64,000 nucleotides of DNA from NCBI GenBank assembly GCA_030523275.1, contig JAUNIX010000015.1, positions 1 through 64,000 on the forward strand, read 5' to 3'. Shown here piece after piece: positions 16,493 through 27,520 of the stretch. The notes beneath the pieces were generated by a model that had not been told where the DNA came from, searched no databases, and worked only from the letters and a program-made list of their open reading frames with translations. Origin of the DNA: Lachnospiraceae bacterium. Lineage in GTDB: Bacteria; Bacillota; Clostridia; Lachnospirales; Lachnospiraceae. Position 1 is the stretch's first letter. Every line of letters starts with the position of its first letter. A program made the position numbers and the translations under genes.

Positions 16493-17380
16493 CTAACTAC
16501 ACATAATCAATAATTTCTTTAATTCTTTAGCCGCAAAGCTTAGTGGTCGATTTTCATTTTCTACAAGATAAATTTGTCTTTTTGGTATGGGTTCTTTGGG
16601 GTAGATTTGAAAAATATCTCCTTTTTCCAGTGCATCTTCAGCAAAAATTTCTGGAACAAATCCAATTCCAAGATTAAATTTTATCATTGGCACTAACTGA
16701 GCGGTTGTGGAGGCAACGGTATCTGGTTCTAATATGATATTATTGTCATAAAACACTTTTTCATAAAAAGAATAGGTAGTTGTTTGTTTCCCAAGGCATA
16801 CAAAGGGATACTTTTTTAATTCTTTTAATGAAATTTCTTTTTCTTTTAAAAATTCGTAAGCATATCCACAGGCTAATATATCTCGAAATTCACGAAGTCT
16901 GTACGCGATGGCAGGTTTTTCAATGTCAACTGGGGAAGATGCCAGAGCGAAATCGATCAGACCATTTTTTACGGCGTCTATGGAACGTAAAGTAGAATTA
17001 TTTAAAATTTGTATTCGGATAGAAGGATAGTTACGTCGAAAATGGTTCAGTACCGGAAAAAATGTCTGTAAAGCAGTTTCACTGCCACTGATGGAAATAC
17101 TGCCCTGATCAAGCTCCACAGAGCGCATTAATTCATTTTCGGCAGTTTGTATCTGTTCGACAGCAAATTTGATATGAGAATATAATTGTGTTCCTTCTGC
17201 TGTCAGAGAGATGCCGCGATTGGATCGAATAATAAGTTCACATCCCAATTCATGTTCTAATAATTTGATTGTTCTTGAAACATTTGGCTGATTATTATGT
17301 AAGACTTTAGCAGCTCTGGTCAAATTTTTATAGCGCGCTACATAATAAAAAATTTTATAGTATTCGTAATTAATATCCAT
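16493..17380 (-). CDS. LysR-family transcriptional regulator
   Basis: A 295-residue LysR regulator: N-terminal winged helix (about residues 1-60, with LTRAAKVLHNNQPNVSRTIK as the helix-turn-helix) and a C-terminal periplasmic-binding-like effector domain. The start ATG 17380 follows GAGGTAAT. It is divergent from the ATP synthase operon, with a 146-base gap that contains an AT-rich inverted repeat, so it may control itself and perhaps the atp genes. The usual targets of LysR proteins are adjacent divergent genes; regulation of atp by a LysR protein would be unusual. Effector unknown. Confidence 0.9.
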   Translation of the reverse strand: MDINYEYYKIFYYVARYKNLTRAAKVLHNNQPNVSRTIKLLEHELGCELIIRSNRGISLTAEGTQLYSHIKFAVEQIQTAENELMRSVELDQGSISISGSETALQTFFPVLNHFRRNYPSIRIQILNNSTLRSIDAVKNGLIDFALASSPVDIEKPAIAYRLREFRDILACGYAYEFLKEKEISLKELKKYPFVCLGKQTTTYSFYEKVFYDNNIILEPDTVASTTAQLVPMIKFNLGIGFVPEIFAEDALEKGDIFQIYPKEPIPKRQIYLVENENRPLSFAAKELKKLLIMCS

Positions 17381-17446
17381 AAGTTATTACCTCATTGTTA
17401 TTATTTTATGTTTTATCATATCATTTGTTATATCAAAAGTATATAC

Positions 17447-17471
17447 CAAATATATGAATTATATATTTTGC
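17447..17471. promoter_or_regulatory. AT-rich inverted repeat between lysR and atpB, candidate LysR site
   Basis: Around 17447-17471 the sequence CAAATATATGAATTATATAT with a following TTTG forms an imperfect dyad centred near GAATT, matching the loose T-N11-A pattern of LysR operators. It sits about 70 bases before the LysR start and 60 bases before atpB. AT-rich dyads arise easily by chance, so this is tentative. Confidence 0.3.
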
Positions 17472-17497
17472 ATCTTATGAAAACGGGAGTATGATAA

Positions 17498-17521
17498 ATG
17501 GCAGAAAATGAAAGGAGGTAA
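17498..17521 (+). other. Seven-codon upstream reading frame containing the atpB ribosome site
   Basis: ATG 17498 opens a tiny frame encoding MAENERR that ends at TAA 17519-17521. Its last codons are the AAAGGAGG Shine-Dalgarno of atpB, whose ATG is five bases downstream. GGGAG lies about eight bases upstream of this ATG. If translated, ribosomes would cover and then release at the atpB start, so it could couple or tune a-subunit synthesis. It may equally be chance. Confidence 0.3.
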
Positions 17522-17526
17522 AAACG

Positions 17527-18213
17527 ATGGATGCCCTTGTTGACAATCTGTTAGAAGAGTTGAATTGTGAAACGATTTTTACAATTCCGGTTGCGGGAGG
17601 GATACCAATTATGGAATCGGTTGTCGTTAGCTGGATTCTTATTGTAGCAGTGATTTTCATTTGTTTTTTGATCACGCGAAATTTAAAAGTGGAACATCCA
17701 GGGCGCGGGCAACTTGCATTAGAGACAGTCGTTTCAGGAGGTTATAATTTCTTTAAAAATAATCTTGGAGAAGAAGGTGTTTGTTATATCCCATACCTGA
17801 TGGCAGTTATCGTGTATATAGGAATTTCAAATTTGATCGGTATCATCGGTTTTAAACCACCAACCAAAGATTTAAATGTAACAGCGGCTCTCGCTATCAT
17901 GAGCATTGTCCTGATTGAAGTTTCAGGAATTCGCAAGAAGGGCTGCAAGGGATGGTTAAAGAGCTTTGCCGAACCAATGCCTGTGATTCTTCCGATTAAT
18001 ATTTTGGAAATCTTTATAAAACCATTATCACTGTGCATGCGATTATTCGGTAATGTACTTGGATCTTTTGTCATTATGGAATTGTTAAAATTGGTGGTGC
18101 CGATGGTATTACCAGCGGTATTTAGTTGTTATTTTGATATATTTGATGGCTTATTACAGGCATATGTCTTCGTATTTTTGACATCGCTATTTATGAAGGA
18201 AGCCATGGAGTAA
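17527..18213 (+). CDS. atpB: F1Fo ATP synthase subunit a
   Basis: A 228-residue membrane subunit that forms the proton half-channels beside the c-ring. The conserved fourth helix is seen as LSLCMRLFGNVLGSFVIMEL, containing the essential Arg; the final helix has the usual FDGLLQAYVFVFLTSLFM. The first gene of an eight-gene operon atpBEFHAGDC; there is no atpI in front. AAAGGAGG precedes the ATG. The protein is slightly shorter than the 240-270 residues common elsewhere, as is normal in Clostridia. Confidence 0.95.
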   Translation: MDALVDNLLEELNCETIFTIPVAGGIPIMESVVVSWILIVAVIFICFLITRNLKVEHPGRGQLALETVVSGGYNFFKNNLGEEGVCYIPYLMAVIVYIGISNLIGIIGFKPPTKDLNVTAALAIMSIVLIEVSGIRKKGCKGWLKSFAEPMPVILPINILEIFIKPLSLCMRLFGNVLGSFVIMELLKLVVPMVLPAVFSCYFDIFDGLLQAYVFVFLTSLFMKEAME

Positions 18214-18280
18214 CTTACAGGTAACATCATTATGAAAAAGCATGATGAATCATAGATTTTAGAAAAAAGGAGAAAAAATT

Positions 18281-18508
18281 ATGTCAACATTATTAGTAGC
18301 AGTAGGAGCAGGAATTGCAGTACTTACAGGTATCGGAGCAGGTTTAGGAATTGGGAAAGCAACAGCAGCATCTGTAGATGCAATTGCCAGACAGCCAGAA
18401 GCACAGGGTAAAATCAGTAGTACCTTACTTCTTGGATGTGCATTAGCAGAAGCAACTGCTATTTATGGTTTTGTCATTGCATTATTGATCATTTTACTTT
18501 TGAAATAA
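18281..18508 (+). CDS. atpE: F1Fo ATP synthase subunit c
   Basis: A 75-residue proteolipid hairpin. The ion-binding carboxylate is Glu57 in LGCALAEATAIYGF, and the polar loop has the conserved ARQPEA. Compared with Na+-binding c-subunits, the first-helix Gln is replaced by Ile (GLGIGKA) and the Ser after Glu is Ala, while Thr59 and Tyr62 are kept. This favours proton coupling, though it is an inference from side chains. The gene lies 67 bases after atpB with AAAAGGAG before its ATG, a strong site as expected for a subunit needed in many copies. Confidence 0.96.
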   Translation: MSTLLVAVGAGIAVLTGIGAGLGIGKATAASVDAIARQPEAQGKISSTLLLGCALAEATAIYGFVIALLIILLLK

Positions 18509-18529
18509 TAGAAGGTTGGGTGACAGGAT

Positions 18530-18982
18530 ATGTTGAGCTTACAACCATGGACATTATTTTGGACTGTATTTAATGTTCTTGTTCTTTTCCTGGCAATGAA
18601 AAAGTTTCTTGTAAAGCCAGTGATGCAGGTAATCGAACAAAGAGAAAAACAGATTCAGGATGAGATGGATGAAGCAGCAGCGACGAGAGCAGAAGCAATT
18701 ACATTAAAGAAGAATTATGAAGAACATCTGCGTGTTGCGAAACAAGAAGCAAACCAGATGATTGAGCAGGCGAAACATCAGGCAAAAGAAGAGCAAAAAC
18801 GAATCTATGATGAAACGCAGGCAGAATCTGCAAAAATGATTTCTCGGGCGAAAAAAGAGATTGAAGATGAGAAAGAACAGGCACAAAAGGAACTAAAGAA
18901 AGAAATTGCGGTGCTTGCAGTAGCTGCAGCTAGAAAAATTTTAGAGACAGGTGATAGAAATGACACAGGAAGCAATCAATAA
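18530..18982 (+). CDS. atpF: F1Fo ATP synthase subunit b
   Basis: A 150-residue peripheral-stalk protein: one N-terminal membrane helix (about residues 8-25) followed by a long charged coiled coil to about residue 140. It links subunit a to delta and alpha. The 3' end overlaps the delta gene by 23 bases, and the last residues (GDRNDTGSNQ) are encoded within that overlap, so the C-terminus may be under little constraint. Confidence 0.95.
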   Translation: MLSLQPWTLFWTVFNVLVLFLAMKKFLVKPVMQVIEQREKQIQDEMDEAAATRAEAITLKKNYEEHLRVAKQEANQMIEQAKHQAKEEQKRIYDETQAESAKMISRAKKEIEDEKEQAQKELKKEIAVLAVAAARKILETGDRNDTGSNQ

Positions 18983-19475
18983 CGGACAGGTTTTGTTATC
19001 GCTTAATTGTTACAGAGAAGCTGTGGAACAGTTTCAGGATATTTTAAACTGTACAGATTTACTGCTTGAAGTGTTATCAAGCCCTGTTGTATCGGAAAAA
19101 CAGAAACGTAATATTATAAAAAAAATATTTGCAAAAAGTGATGTTCCTGACTGTCTCGTCAGATTTTTATATGTGATGTGCAAAAATGGAATGATGAATG
19201 AAATCAATGATATTTTTGAGTCATATTATCAGCAGTGGGATCAGGAGCAGAAGATTTTGAGAGTCAGCACTACATTTGCCAGTGAACCTTCGAAAAAGGA
19301 GATACAGGAAATTCACTCCTTTATTGAAGCAAAATACCCAGATTGGGAACATACATATGAATATAACATTGATCCACAATTGTTAGGTGGATATAAGATT
19401 CGATATGGCAATGTGGAGTATGATAAGAGCTATCAAAACCGATTATCAAATTTAGAGCGAGTCATCGGTAGTTAG
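18960..19475 (+). CDS. atpH: F1Fo ATP synthase subunit delta
   Basis: A 171-residue OSCP/delta subunit that joins the peripheral stalk to the top of F1. It has an N-terminal helical domain and the C-terminal LGGYKIRYGNVEYDKSYQNRL signature. The start ATG 18960 follows AGGTGAT; an in-frame ATG at 18951 is less well placed. The overlap with atpF suggests translational coupling. Confidence 0.93.
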   Translation: MTQEAINNGQVLLSLNCYREAVEQFQDILNCTDLLLEVLSSPVVSEKQKRNIIKKIFAKSDVPDCLVRFLYVMCKNGMMNEINDIFESYYQQWDQEQKILRVSTTFASEPSKKEIQEIHSFIEAKYPDWEHTYEYNIDPQLLGGYKIRYGNVEYDKSYQNRLSNLERVIGS

Positions 19476-19498
19476 TTGGATAGAAAGAGGTGAATGTC

Positions 19499-21010
19499 GT
19501 GAGCACAATTAGTGCAACAGATATTATATCAATTATAAAGAGTGAGATTGATGATTATCGCTGGGAGGAAGATGAACGAGAAATTGGTGAAGTCATCGAG
19601 ATCAGTGATGGAATTGCGACCATTTACGGAATTGATCATGCCATGTATGGAGAAATTGTTGTATTCGAAAATGGTATGAAAGGAATGGTTCAAGATATTC
19701 GTAAAAATGAGATTGGTGTTATTTTATTTGGAAAGGATATCGGAATCCAGGAAGGAACCAAGGTACAGCGTACAAAGAAAAAAGCCGGTATTCCGGTTGG
19801 GGAAGGCTTTTTAGGTAGAGTTGTCAATGCCCTCGGTGAGCCAATCGATGGAAAAGGAGATATCAAAGCAGATGGATATCGTCCGATCGAAGAAGAAGCA
19901 CCAAGTATTATTGACCGTAAATCTGTCGATACCCCATTAGAAACCGGTATTTTGGCAATTGACTCTATGTTCCCGATTGGGAGAGGACAAAGAGAATTGA
20001 TCATCGGGGATCGTCAGACTGGTAAAACTTCGATTGCCACAGATACAATCATTCATCAAAAAGAAAAAGATGTAATCTGTATTTATGTTGCCATTGGTCA
20101 GAAGGCTTCTACAGTCGCAAAGATTGTTTCCACCTTAAAGAAACATGATGCGATGGAGTATTCCATTGTATTATCGTCGACGGCCAGTGATCCGGCATCG
20201 TTACAATACATTGCGCCATATGCAGGAACTGCACTTGCAGAGTATTTTATGTATCAGGGAAAAGATGTTTTGATCGTATATGATGATCTTAGTAAACACG
20301 CGGTTGCATACAGAGCTATTTCTCTGTTATTAGAACGTTCTCCAGGTCGTGAGGCTTATCCGGGAGATGTATTCTATTTACATTCCAGATTATTAGAGCG
20401 TTCTAGTCGTTTGAGTGACGAATTAGGTGGTGGTTCGATTACTGCATTACCAATCATTGAGACACAGGCAGGAGATGTATCTGCATATATTCCAACAAAC
20501 GTCATTTCCATTACTGATGGACAGATTTTCCTGGAAAGTAGTTTATTTTTTGCCGGAACAAGACCAGCGGTTAATGTTGGTTTATCGGTATCTCGTGTTG
20601 GTGGAGCTGCCCAGACAAAAGCGATGAAAAAGGCAGCGGGAAGTATCCGTATTGATTTAGCACAATTTCGTGAATTAGAAGTATTTACTCAGTTTGCATC
20701 AGAATTAGATGATATGACAAAGAAGCAATTAGATCATGGAAATGCTTTAATGGAATTATTAAAGCAGCCATTGGAAAGTCCATTGGCCTTACATGCACAG
20801 GTCATTACCTTGTATCTTGCAAACCAAGGATTCTTTGATGCTGTTCCAGGGAAAAATGTAAAAGCATTGCAGAGAAAACTGTTGGAATCGTTTGAAATGC
20901 ATTATCCTCAGATCTGCCATGAGATCGATGAACAGCAGGTATTAACGGATGAGTTGATGGAACAAATTAAATTTGTAGCCTCTGATATACTGAAAAGTCA
21001 GGAAATCTAA
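19499..21010 (+). CDS. atpA: F1Fo ATP synthase subunit alpha
   Basis: A catalytic-head subunit of about 503 residues with non-catalytic nucleotide sites. The Walker A motif is GDRQTGKTS, and [20 protein letters not shown] and the [20 protein letters not shown] signature are intact. I prefer GTG 19499, because AGAGGTG lies seven bases upstream; GTG 19490 would sit on that site. There is no sign of truncation. It assembles with beta in the alpha3beta3 hexamer. Confidence 0.95.
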   Translation: MSTISATDIISIIKSEIDDYRWEEDEREIGEVIEISDGIATIYGIDHAMYGEIVVFENGMKGMVQDIRKNEIGVILFGKDIGIQEGTKVQRTKKKAGIPVGEGFLGRVVNALGEPIDGKGDIKADGYRPIEEEAPSIIDRKSVDTPLETGILAIDSMFPIGRGQRELIIGDRQTGKTSIATDTIIHQKEKDVICIYVAIGQKASTVAKIVSTLKKHDAMEYSIVLSSTASDPASLQYIAPYAGTALAEYFMYQGKDVLIVYDDLSKHAVAYRAISLLLERSPGREAYPGDVFYLHSRLLERSSRLSDELGGGSITALPIIETQAGDVSAYIPTNVISITDGQIFLESSLFFAGTRPAVNVGLSVSRVGGAAQTKAMKKAAGSIRIDLAQFRELEVFTQFASELDDMTKKQLDHGNALMELLKQPLESPLALHAQVITLYLANQGFFDAVPGKNVKALQRKLLESFEMHYPQICHEIDEQQVLTDELMEQIKFVASDILKSQEI

Positions 21011-21027
21011 AGACAGGAGATGCGGAT

Positions 21028-23318
<2,291 letters not shown>

Positions 23319-23336
23319 AAATTAGGAGTGATTGTT

Positions 23337-23750
23337 ATGAAATCATTTAGTCTGAAAATTATAGCGGCTGATAAAGTTTTTTTCTCAGGAAGATGTGAAG
23401 CGCTGATCATTCCAGCGGAAGATGGAGAGATGGAAATTCTTGCTCATCACGAAGCGATGGTCATCGCAGTCGAAGATGGTGCTATTCGTTTCCGTCCGGA
23501 AGGTGAGAGTGAATGGCGACATGCGATTACTGGAATTGGCTTTGTCCAGATTGCTTATAATCAAGTGACTTTGTTAGTTCAGACCGTGGAATTACCAGAG
23601 GAAATCGACATTGCACGAGCCAAAAAAGCAAAAGAACGTGCAGAAGAAAAGCTAAGACAAAAACAGAGTATTCAGGAGTACTATCACTCGAGTGCTTCTC
23701 TTGCAAGAGCAATGACGAGACTTCGAGAAGCAGGAAAACATGGAATGTAA
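23337..23750 (+). CDS. atpC: F1Fo ATP synthase subunit epsilon
   Basis: A 137-residue rotor and regulatory subunit: N-terminal beta-sandwich with PAEDGEMEILAHHEAMV, and a C-terminal helical hairpin rich in Ala, Lys and Arg from about residue 88. ATG 23337 follows TTAGGAG with a normal gap; an in-frame GTG nine bases earlier overlaps that site. It is the last gene of the atp operon. Confidence 0.94.
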   Translation: MKSFSLKIIAADKVFFSGRCEALIIPAEDGEMEILAHHEAMVIAVEDGAIRFRPEGESEWRHAITGIGFVQIAYNQVTLLVQTVELPEEIDIARAKKAKERAEEKLRQKQSIQEYYHSSASLARAMTRLREAGKHGM

Positions 23751-23849
23751 TAAGTGAACATATAGTATGTTCAAAATAAAAAACAATTTTGATTTTTCGA
23801 TGCTTATATGATAAGATACAAAAGCAAAAACTGAAAACTTAATGGTAAG

Positions 23850-23926
23850 AACGACACATGTAGTGCTTTGCACGTAAAACTGATTACGGAACGTATATTC
23901 TATAATTGGTTATGTGTCGTTTTTAT
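23850..23926 (+). terminator. Long-loop hairpin with T-run after the atp operon (possible structured RNA)
   Basis: AACGACACAT (23850-23859) pairs perfectly with ATGTGTCGTT (23912-23921) and is followed by a T-run, but encloses 52 bases. Inside are a hairpin GTGC-TTT-GCAC (23863-23873) and a second, GTAA-AACTGA-TTAC (23874-23887), making a branched fold. It could be the atp terminator or a leader element of the next gene, whose ATG is 31 bases further on. Confidence 0.5.
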
Positions 23927-23956
23927 TATGAAAATTTGTATCAAAGGAGAGAAAAG

Positions 23957-24649
23957 ATGCCAAGAAATCAATTTCAAAGAATGTTTTTTGCATTCGTAAC
24001 AGTCATTATTACCGTTCACGCATATGTATTTTATAGTCTTTATGTTGTAAATGGAAACATTTTGATGGAAGTAAATCATACGACAAGTGTTTTAGGTGCA
24101 ATTGCAAAACAAGGTGGAATTTATATGTTTGGTCAGTATATGCCCATCTATGTAGTTGTATTAACAGAATTTGTTTTTGCCTATGGATTAGAAATGTTAA
24201 TGGGAAGTCCCTGTTCTTTTAAACTTGCTTCCAGAGTTTTTGATCCAAGACGAAATCATCCAATGATTTTTGAATCAGCAATTATTTGTGCAACCGTAGG
24301 TCTGATGTGTCCGACTATGAGCTTTATTGCGTCCCTTTTGTATTATCCATATTATGAGGGATTTCATGTAATCAATTTTTTTGCAAGTTGGTTAAAACTT
24401 GTTTGCTTTAATTTTCCATTTGCCTTTTTTACTCAGTTATTTTTCATACAGCCATTTGTAAGAGTAGTCTTTAAAGCTGTATTTTATAAAGATATCAAAG
24501 CAAGAGAACAGCTAATGCATGAAAAAGAGGGGCAGGGAGAAAAGATACGGCCAATTAATGAAACGGAAGCAATTAGTGATATTATTAAGCGCATGGATGA
24601 AATTAAAGAAGAATTAGTTGTGGAATACGAAAAAATGAAGAATTTGTAG
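23957..24649 (+). CDS. DUF2798-family multi-pass membrane protein
   Basis: A 230-residue membrane protein with four to six hydrophobic segments arranged as two similar halves, each ending in a segment of the type NFPFAFFTQLFFIQPFVR, which is characteristic of DUF2798. The last 45 residues are charged and probably cytoplasmic, with a helical stretch rich in Glu and Lys. No enzyme or transporter motif is visible. The start ATG 23957 follows AAAGGAGAG; an upstream in-frame GTG at 23906 falls inside the long hairpin. Function unknown. Confidence 0.75.
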   Translation: MPRNQFQRMFFAFVTVIITVHAYVFYSLYVVNGNILMEVNHTTSVLGAIAKQGGIYMFGQYMPIYVVVLTEFVFAYGLEMLMGSPCSFKLASRVFDPRRNHPMIFESAIICATVGLMCPTMSFIASLLYYPYYEGFHVINFFASWLKLVCFNFPFAFFTQLFFIQPFVRVVFKAVFYKDIKAREQLMHEKEGQGEKIRPINETEAISDIIKRMDEIKEELVVEYEKMKNL

Positions 24650-24703
24650 AAAATTATGGTATAATAATGATACATTGAACAATATAAGAAGGAGATAAAT
24701 GTT

Positions 24704-26041
24704 ATGTATCATTTACCATATACTGGTTATGCATTGCTTTGGTTATTTCTCATATATTCACTGCTTGGTTGGATATTTGGTGTAGTCGTGGCAGCGTTTC
24801 GGCGAAAAAGTTTTGTCAATACAGGTGTGTTAAATATGCCGGTATGTCCGGTTTACGGTTGTTCGGCAGTTGCTTATAGTATTTTTTTGCTTGAGTTAAA
24901 ACAGGTACCTATCTTTTTATTTATAGGCGGTATGGTCATTAGTGCTTGTATCATTGTTTTGACTGGTACAATATTAAGGCTTTTTTTCCATCGTAAATGG
25001 TGGAATTATAGTCAATTTCGGGTTGGGTTTGATGGTTACCTGACGATACCGATGTTGATGATTTTTGGATTGGCAGCCTTATTTGTGTTATTTTTTGGAA
25101 ATGATCTATTATTAGATATTGTAAGCTTGATTCCATATCGTATTGGTAAAGTCATATTGATTATCAGCTACATATTATTGGCGATCGATCTCTTGGAAGT
25201 GTTGATTGTCGCTTTTCGAATTAGAGTGCATGTGAAACGAATTTATAAAGTATCTACAGATTTGGATCATATTTCGATTACGTTTGGCAATGCCATTACC
25301 CGTGCCGTTCAACACAGATTAGAAAAAGCATATCCGAATATTGAAGCTTCAAAAATCGTGAAAGGTTTTGGAAAGTATGTAGAGGAATCGAAAACAAAAA
25401 AACGATTTGCTGAAGGAAAGTGTTTTTATAAGTTATTCTGGTTATTTTTACTCGGCTCTTTGTTTGGTGATTTTTTTGAAACCATTTTTTGCCGTTTAAA
25501 AATGGGAGTATGGATGAGTAGGAGTAGTCTTGTCTATGGGCCATTTAGCATAGTCTGGGGAATCGGCTGTATGATGTTGACGGTATTTTTATACCAATAC
25601 CGAGATAAAAATGATCGTTATATCTTTTTTTATGGAACCGTAGTCGGTGGTGCTTATGAATACGCATGTAGTGTGTTATCAGAATTAATGTTTGGTACTA
25701 TTTTCTGGGATTATAGTAAAATGCCATTTAATTTAGGGGGAAGAATTAATCTTTTGTATTGTTTCTTTTGGGGCATTGTCGCTGTTTTTTGGTTAAAAAT
25801 CATTTATCCACTATTGTCAGAGTGGATTGAGAAGATTCCAACCTGGATTGGTCCAATCTTAACATGGGCATTGATTATTTTTATGATCATCAATGCTGGA
25901 ATCTCAGGTTTGGCAATGGACCGTTATGCGAAACGGCAAAGTGGCATAAAATCGAAAAATAATATTGAAAAGACTTTGGATCAGCGGTTTCCCGATGATC
26001 GGATGAAGAAAATTTATCCAAATGCTAAATTTGTAAGATAA
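24704..26041 (+). CDS. CmpB-like putative ABC-transporter-permease family membrane protein, two fused copies
   Basis: A 445-residue membrane protein with two regions of the Pfam family called putative ABC transporter type 1 permease (CmpB-like). The first is near the N-terminus (LFLIYSLLGWIFGVVVAAFR, then NMPVCPVYG), and the second starts near residue 245 (LFLLGSLFGDFFETIFCR, then LVYGPFSIVWGIG). Each has the pattern of a gateway helix, a charged turn, a P-x-YG loop and further helices. A charged cytoplasmic linker lies between (about 165-240). No ATPase is encoded next to it, and the family's ABC label is not well tested. ATG 24704 follows AAGGAGAT. Confidence 0.75.
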   Translation: MYHLPYTGYALLWLFLIYSLLGWIFGVVVAAFRRKSFVNTGVLNMPVCPVYGCSAVAYSIFLLELKQVPIFLFIGGMVISACIIVLTGTILRLFFHRKWWNYSQFRVGFDGYLTIPMLMIFGLAALFVLFFGNDLLLDIVSLIPYRIGKVILIISYILLAIDLLEVLIVAFRIRVHVKRIYKVSTDLDHISITFGNAITRAVQHRLEKAYPNIEASKIVKGFGKYVEESKTKKRFAEGKCFYKLFWLFLLGSLFGDFFETIFCRLKMGVWMSRSSLVYGPFSIVWGIGCMMLTVFLYQYRDKNDRYIFFYGTVVGGAYEYACSVLSELMFGTIFWDYSKMPFNLGGRINLLYCFFWGIVAVFWLKIIYPLLSEWIEKIPTWIGPILTWALIIFMIINAGISGLAMDRYAKRQSGIKSKNNIEKTLDQRFPDDRMKKIYPNAKFVR

Positions 26042-26093
26042 TCAGAAGAAAAAAGAATAAGTGTTTGTTCAATGTCATTAAGTTAAGACGCAT

Positions 26094-26136
26094 TAAAGAA
26101 TCTCAGTATTAGAAATAGTACTGGGATCTTTTTATT
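26094..26136 (+). terminator. Intrinsic terminator after the CmpB-like gene
   Basis: GAATCTCAGTATT and GTACTGGGATC form a hairpin with G-U pairs and one bulged base, followed by TTTTT ending at about 26134. Confidence 0.65.
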
Positions 26137-26158
26137 ATGTACCAAATTTTGAAATTGC

Positions 26159-26202
26159 TTGACAATTAAAAAGAAAGGGATTATAGTTCATAAAGTGAAC
26201 TA
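26159..26202 (+). promoter_or_regulatory. Sigma-A promoter with a perfect MarR-type operator
   Basis: TTGACA (26159-26164), 17-base spacer, TATAGT (26182-26187). A perfect 7-5-7 inverted repeat, TAGTTCA-TAAAG-TGAACTA (26184-26202), begins inside the -10 box and covers the start site. A dimeric regulator bound here would block RNA polymerase. The MarR gene starts 18 bases downstream, so autorepression is the simplest reading. Confidence 0.8.
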
Positions 26203-26219
26203 AATGATAGGAGGTATCG

Positions 26220-26675
26220 ATGAAAGAGGAAAAGACGGTACAGGAAAATTTATTACGTGCATGGCTTGATATGGTAACTTGTATTCGAGCAAATCGCATT
26301 GTCTCGAAAATGTCATTTAATGAAATTTTGATTTGTAATATTTTATTTCGTCATCAAAAATCAGGAGATGAAATGCTTACTGCCACGGATTTATGTGAAC
26401 ATACAAAACTCCTAAAATCGCAAATAAATAAAATTTTAACTGCAATGGAGAAAAAAGGTCTGATTGAACGAATTCGCAGTACAAAAGATAAGAGAAAGAT
26501 GTATATTAGACTGAGTGAGAAAGAGTTGTCATGTTATTTGAAAGAACATCAGCGAATCATGAATTTGTTTGATCAGATTGTCGATACTTTAGGAGAGGAA
26601 AAAACCACGGAGTTAATCGAAATGATGAATACATCAGTGGCAATCGCCAGTCAATTTCAGGAGGAGGAAAAATGA
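26220..26675 (+). CDS. MarR-family transcriptional regulator
   Basis: A 151-residue winged-helix regulator with the MarR layout: helical dimerisation ends flanking a central HTH (about residues 55-80) and a wing containing DKRKMYIRLS. AGGAGG precedes the ATG. The stop overlaps the following DegV start (ATGA), so the two are translationally coupled. A strong promoter with a perfect inverted repeat lies directly in front and is the likely autoregulatory site. Ligand unknown; it may respond to fatty acids, as DegV proteins bind them, but that is speculative. Confidence 0.9.
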   Translation: MKEEKTVQENLLRAWLDMVTCIRANRIVSKMSFNEILICNILFRHQKSGDEMLTATDLCEHTKLLKSQINKILTAMEKKGLIERIRSTKDKRKMYIRLSEKELSCYLKEHQRIMNLFDQIVDTLGEEKTTELIEMMNTSVAIASQFQEEEK

Positions 26676-27520
26676 GTATTCGAATTATTGTAGATTCTGC
26701 CTGCGATATTACACAGGAAGAGGCAAAAAAATGGAATTTAGATATCTTGCCATTAAAAACAATTTTTGGTGATGAGGAATATTTGGATGGTGTGACAATG
26801 AGTCATACACAATTTTTTGAAAAGTTAGTAGAAACCGATGTGTTGCCGACGACAAGCCAGATTGCGCCTTATGAATATGAAGAAAAATTTGCCGAGATTG
26901 TAAACAATGGTGATACAGCAATTTGTATTACTTTATCGTCCAAGCTGTCTGGTTGTTATCAGAGTGCCAATATTGCGGTAGAAGGGTATGAGGATCAGAT
27001 TATCGTTGTTGACAGTGAAAATGTCTGTATCGGGGAACGAATCTTAATTCAATTGGCAGATAAATTGCGAAAAGAAGGCAAAACAATTCAGCAGATAGCC
27101 GATATTCTAAATCAAAAGAAAAAAGATATTCGTTTAATTGCTTTATTAGATACATTGGAATATTTGAAAAAGGGTGGTCGTATTTCAAAAACAGTAGCAA
27201 TGGCAGGAAAGCTTTTATCCATTAAGCCAGTCATTGCAGTGGAAAATGGAGAGGTAACAATTCTTGGAAAAGCCCGCGGTTCTAAAAGTGGGAAAAATAT
27301 GTTGACGGAATTTGTAAAGAAGACAGGCGGTATTGATTTTGATTGTCCATATTGTCTTGCATATAGTGGTCTTTCTGACAAATTATTAAAGAAATATGTA
27401 GAGGATAGTGAAAATCTCTATAAAGGAAATGCCGAGGAATTTCCAATTAGTACCATTGGCAGTACGATTGGTACACATGTTGGTCCTGGTGCGATCGCAG
27501 CGGCATTCTTTGTAGTATAG
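26672..27520 (+). CDS. DegV-family fatty-acid-binding protein
   Basis: A 282-residue DegV protein. Family members bind a fatty acid; in staphylococci the FakB homologues present it to the kinase FakA for phosphorylation. Visible marks are IIVDSACDIT at the N-terminus, TSQIAPYEY, and TLSSKLSGCYQSA with the conserved Ser, and a C-terminal GSTIGTHVGPGA. No DAK-type fatty acid kinase gene is in the window. It forms a two-gene operon with the MarR regulator. Confidence 0.9.
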   Translation: MSIRIIVDSACDITQEEAKKWNLDILPLKTIFGDEEYLDGVTMSHTQFFEKLVETDVLPTTSQIAPYEYEEKFAEIVNNGDTAICITLSSKLSGCYQSANIAVEGYEDQIIVVDSENVCIGERILIQLADKLRKEGKTIQQIADILNQKKKDIRLIALLDTLEYLKKGGRISKTVAMAGKLLSIKPVIAVENGEVTILGKARGSKSGKNMLTEFVKKTGGIDFDCPYCLAYSGLSDKLLKKYVEDSENLYKGNAEEFPISTIGSTIGTHVGPGAIAAAFFVV

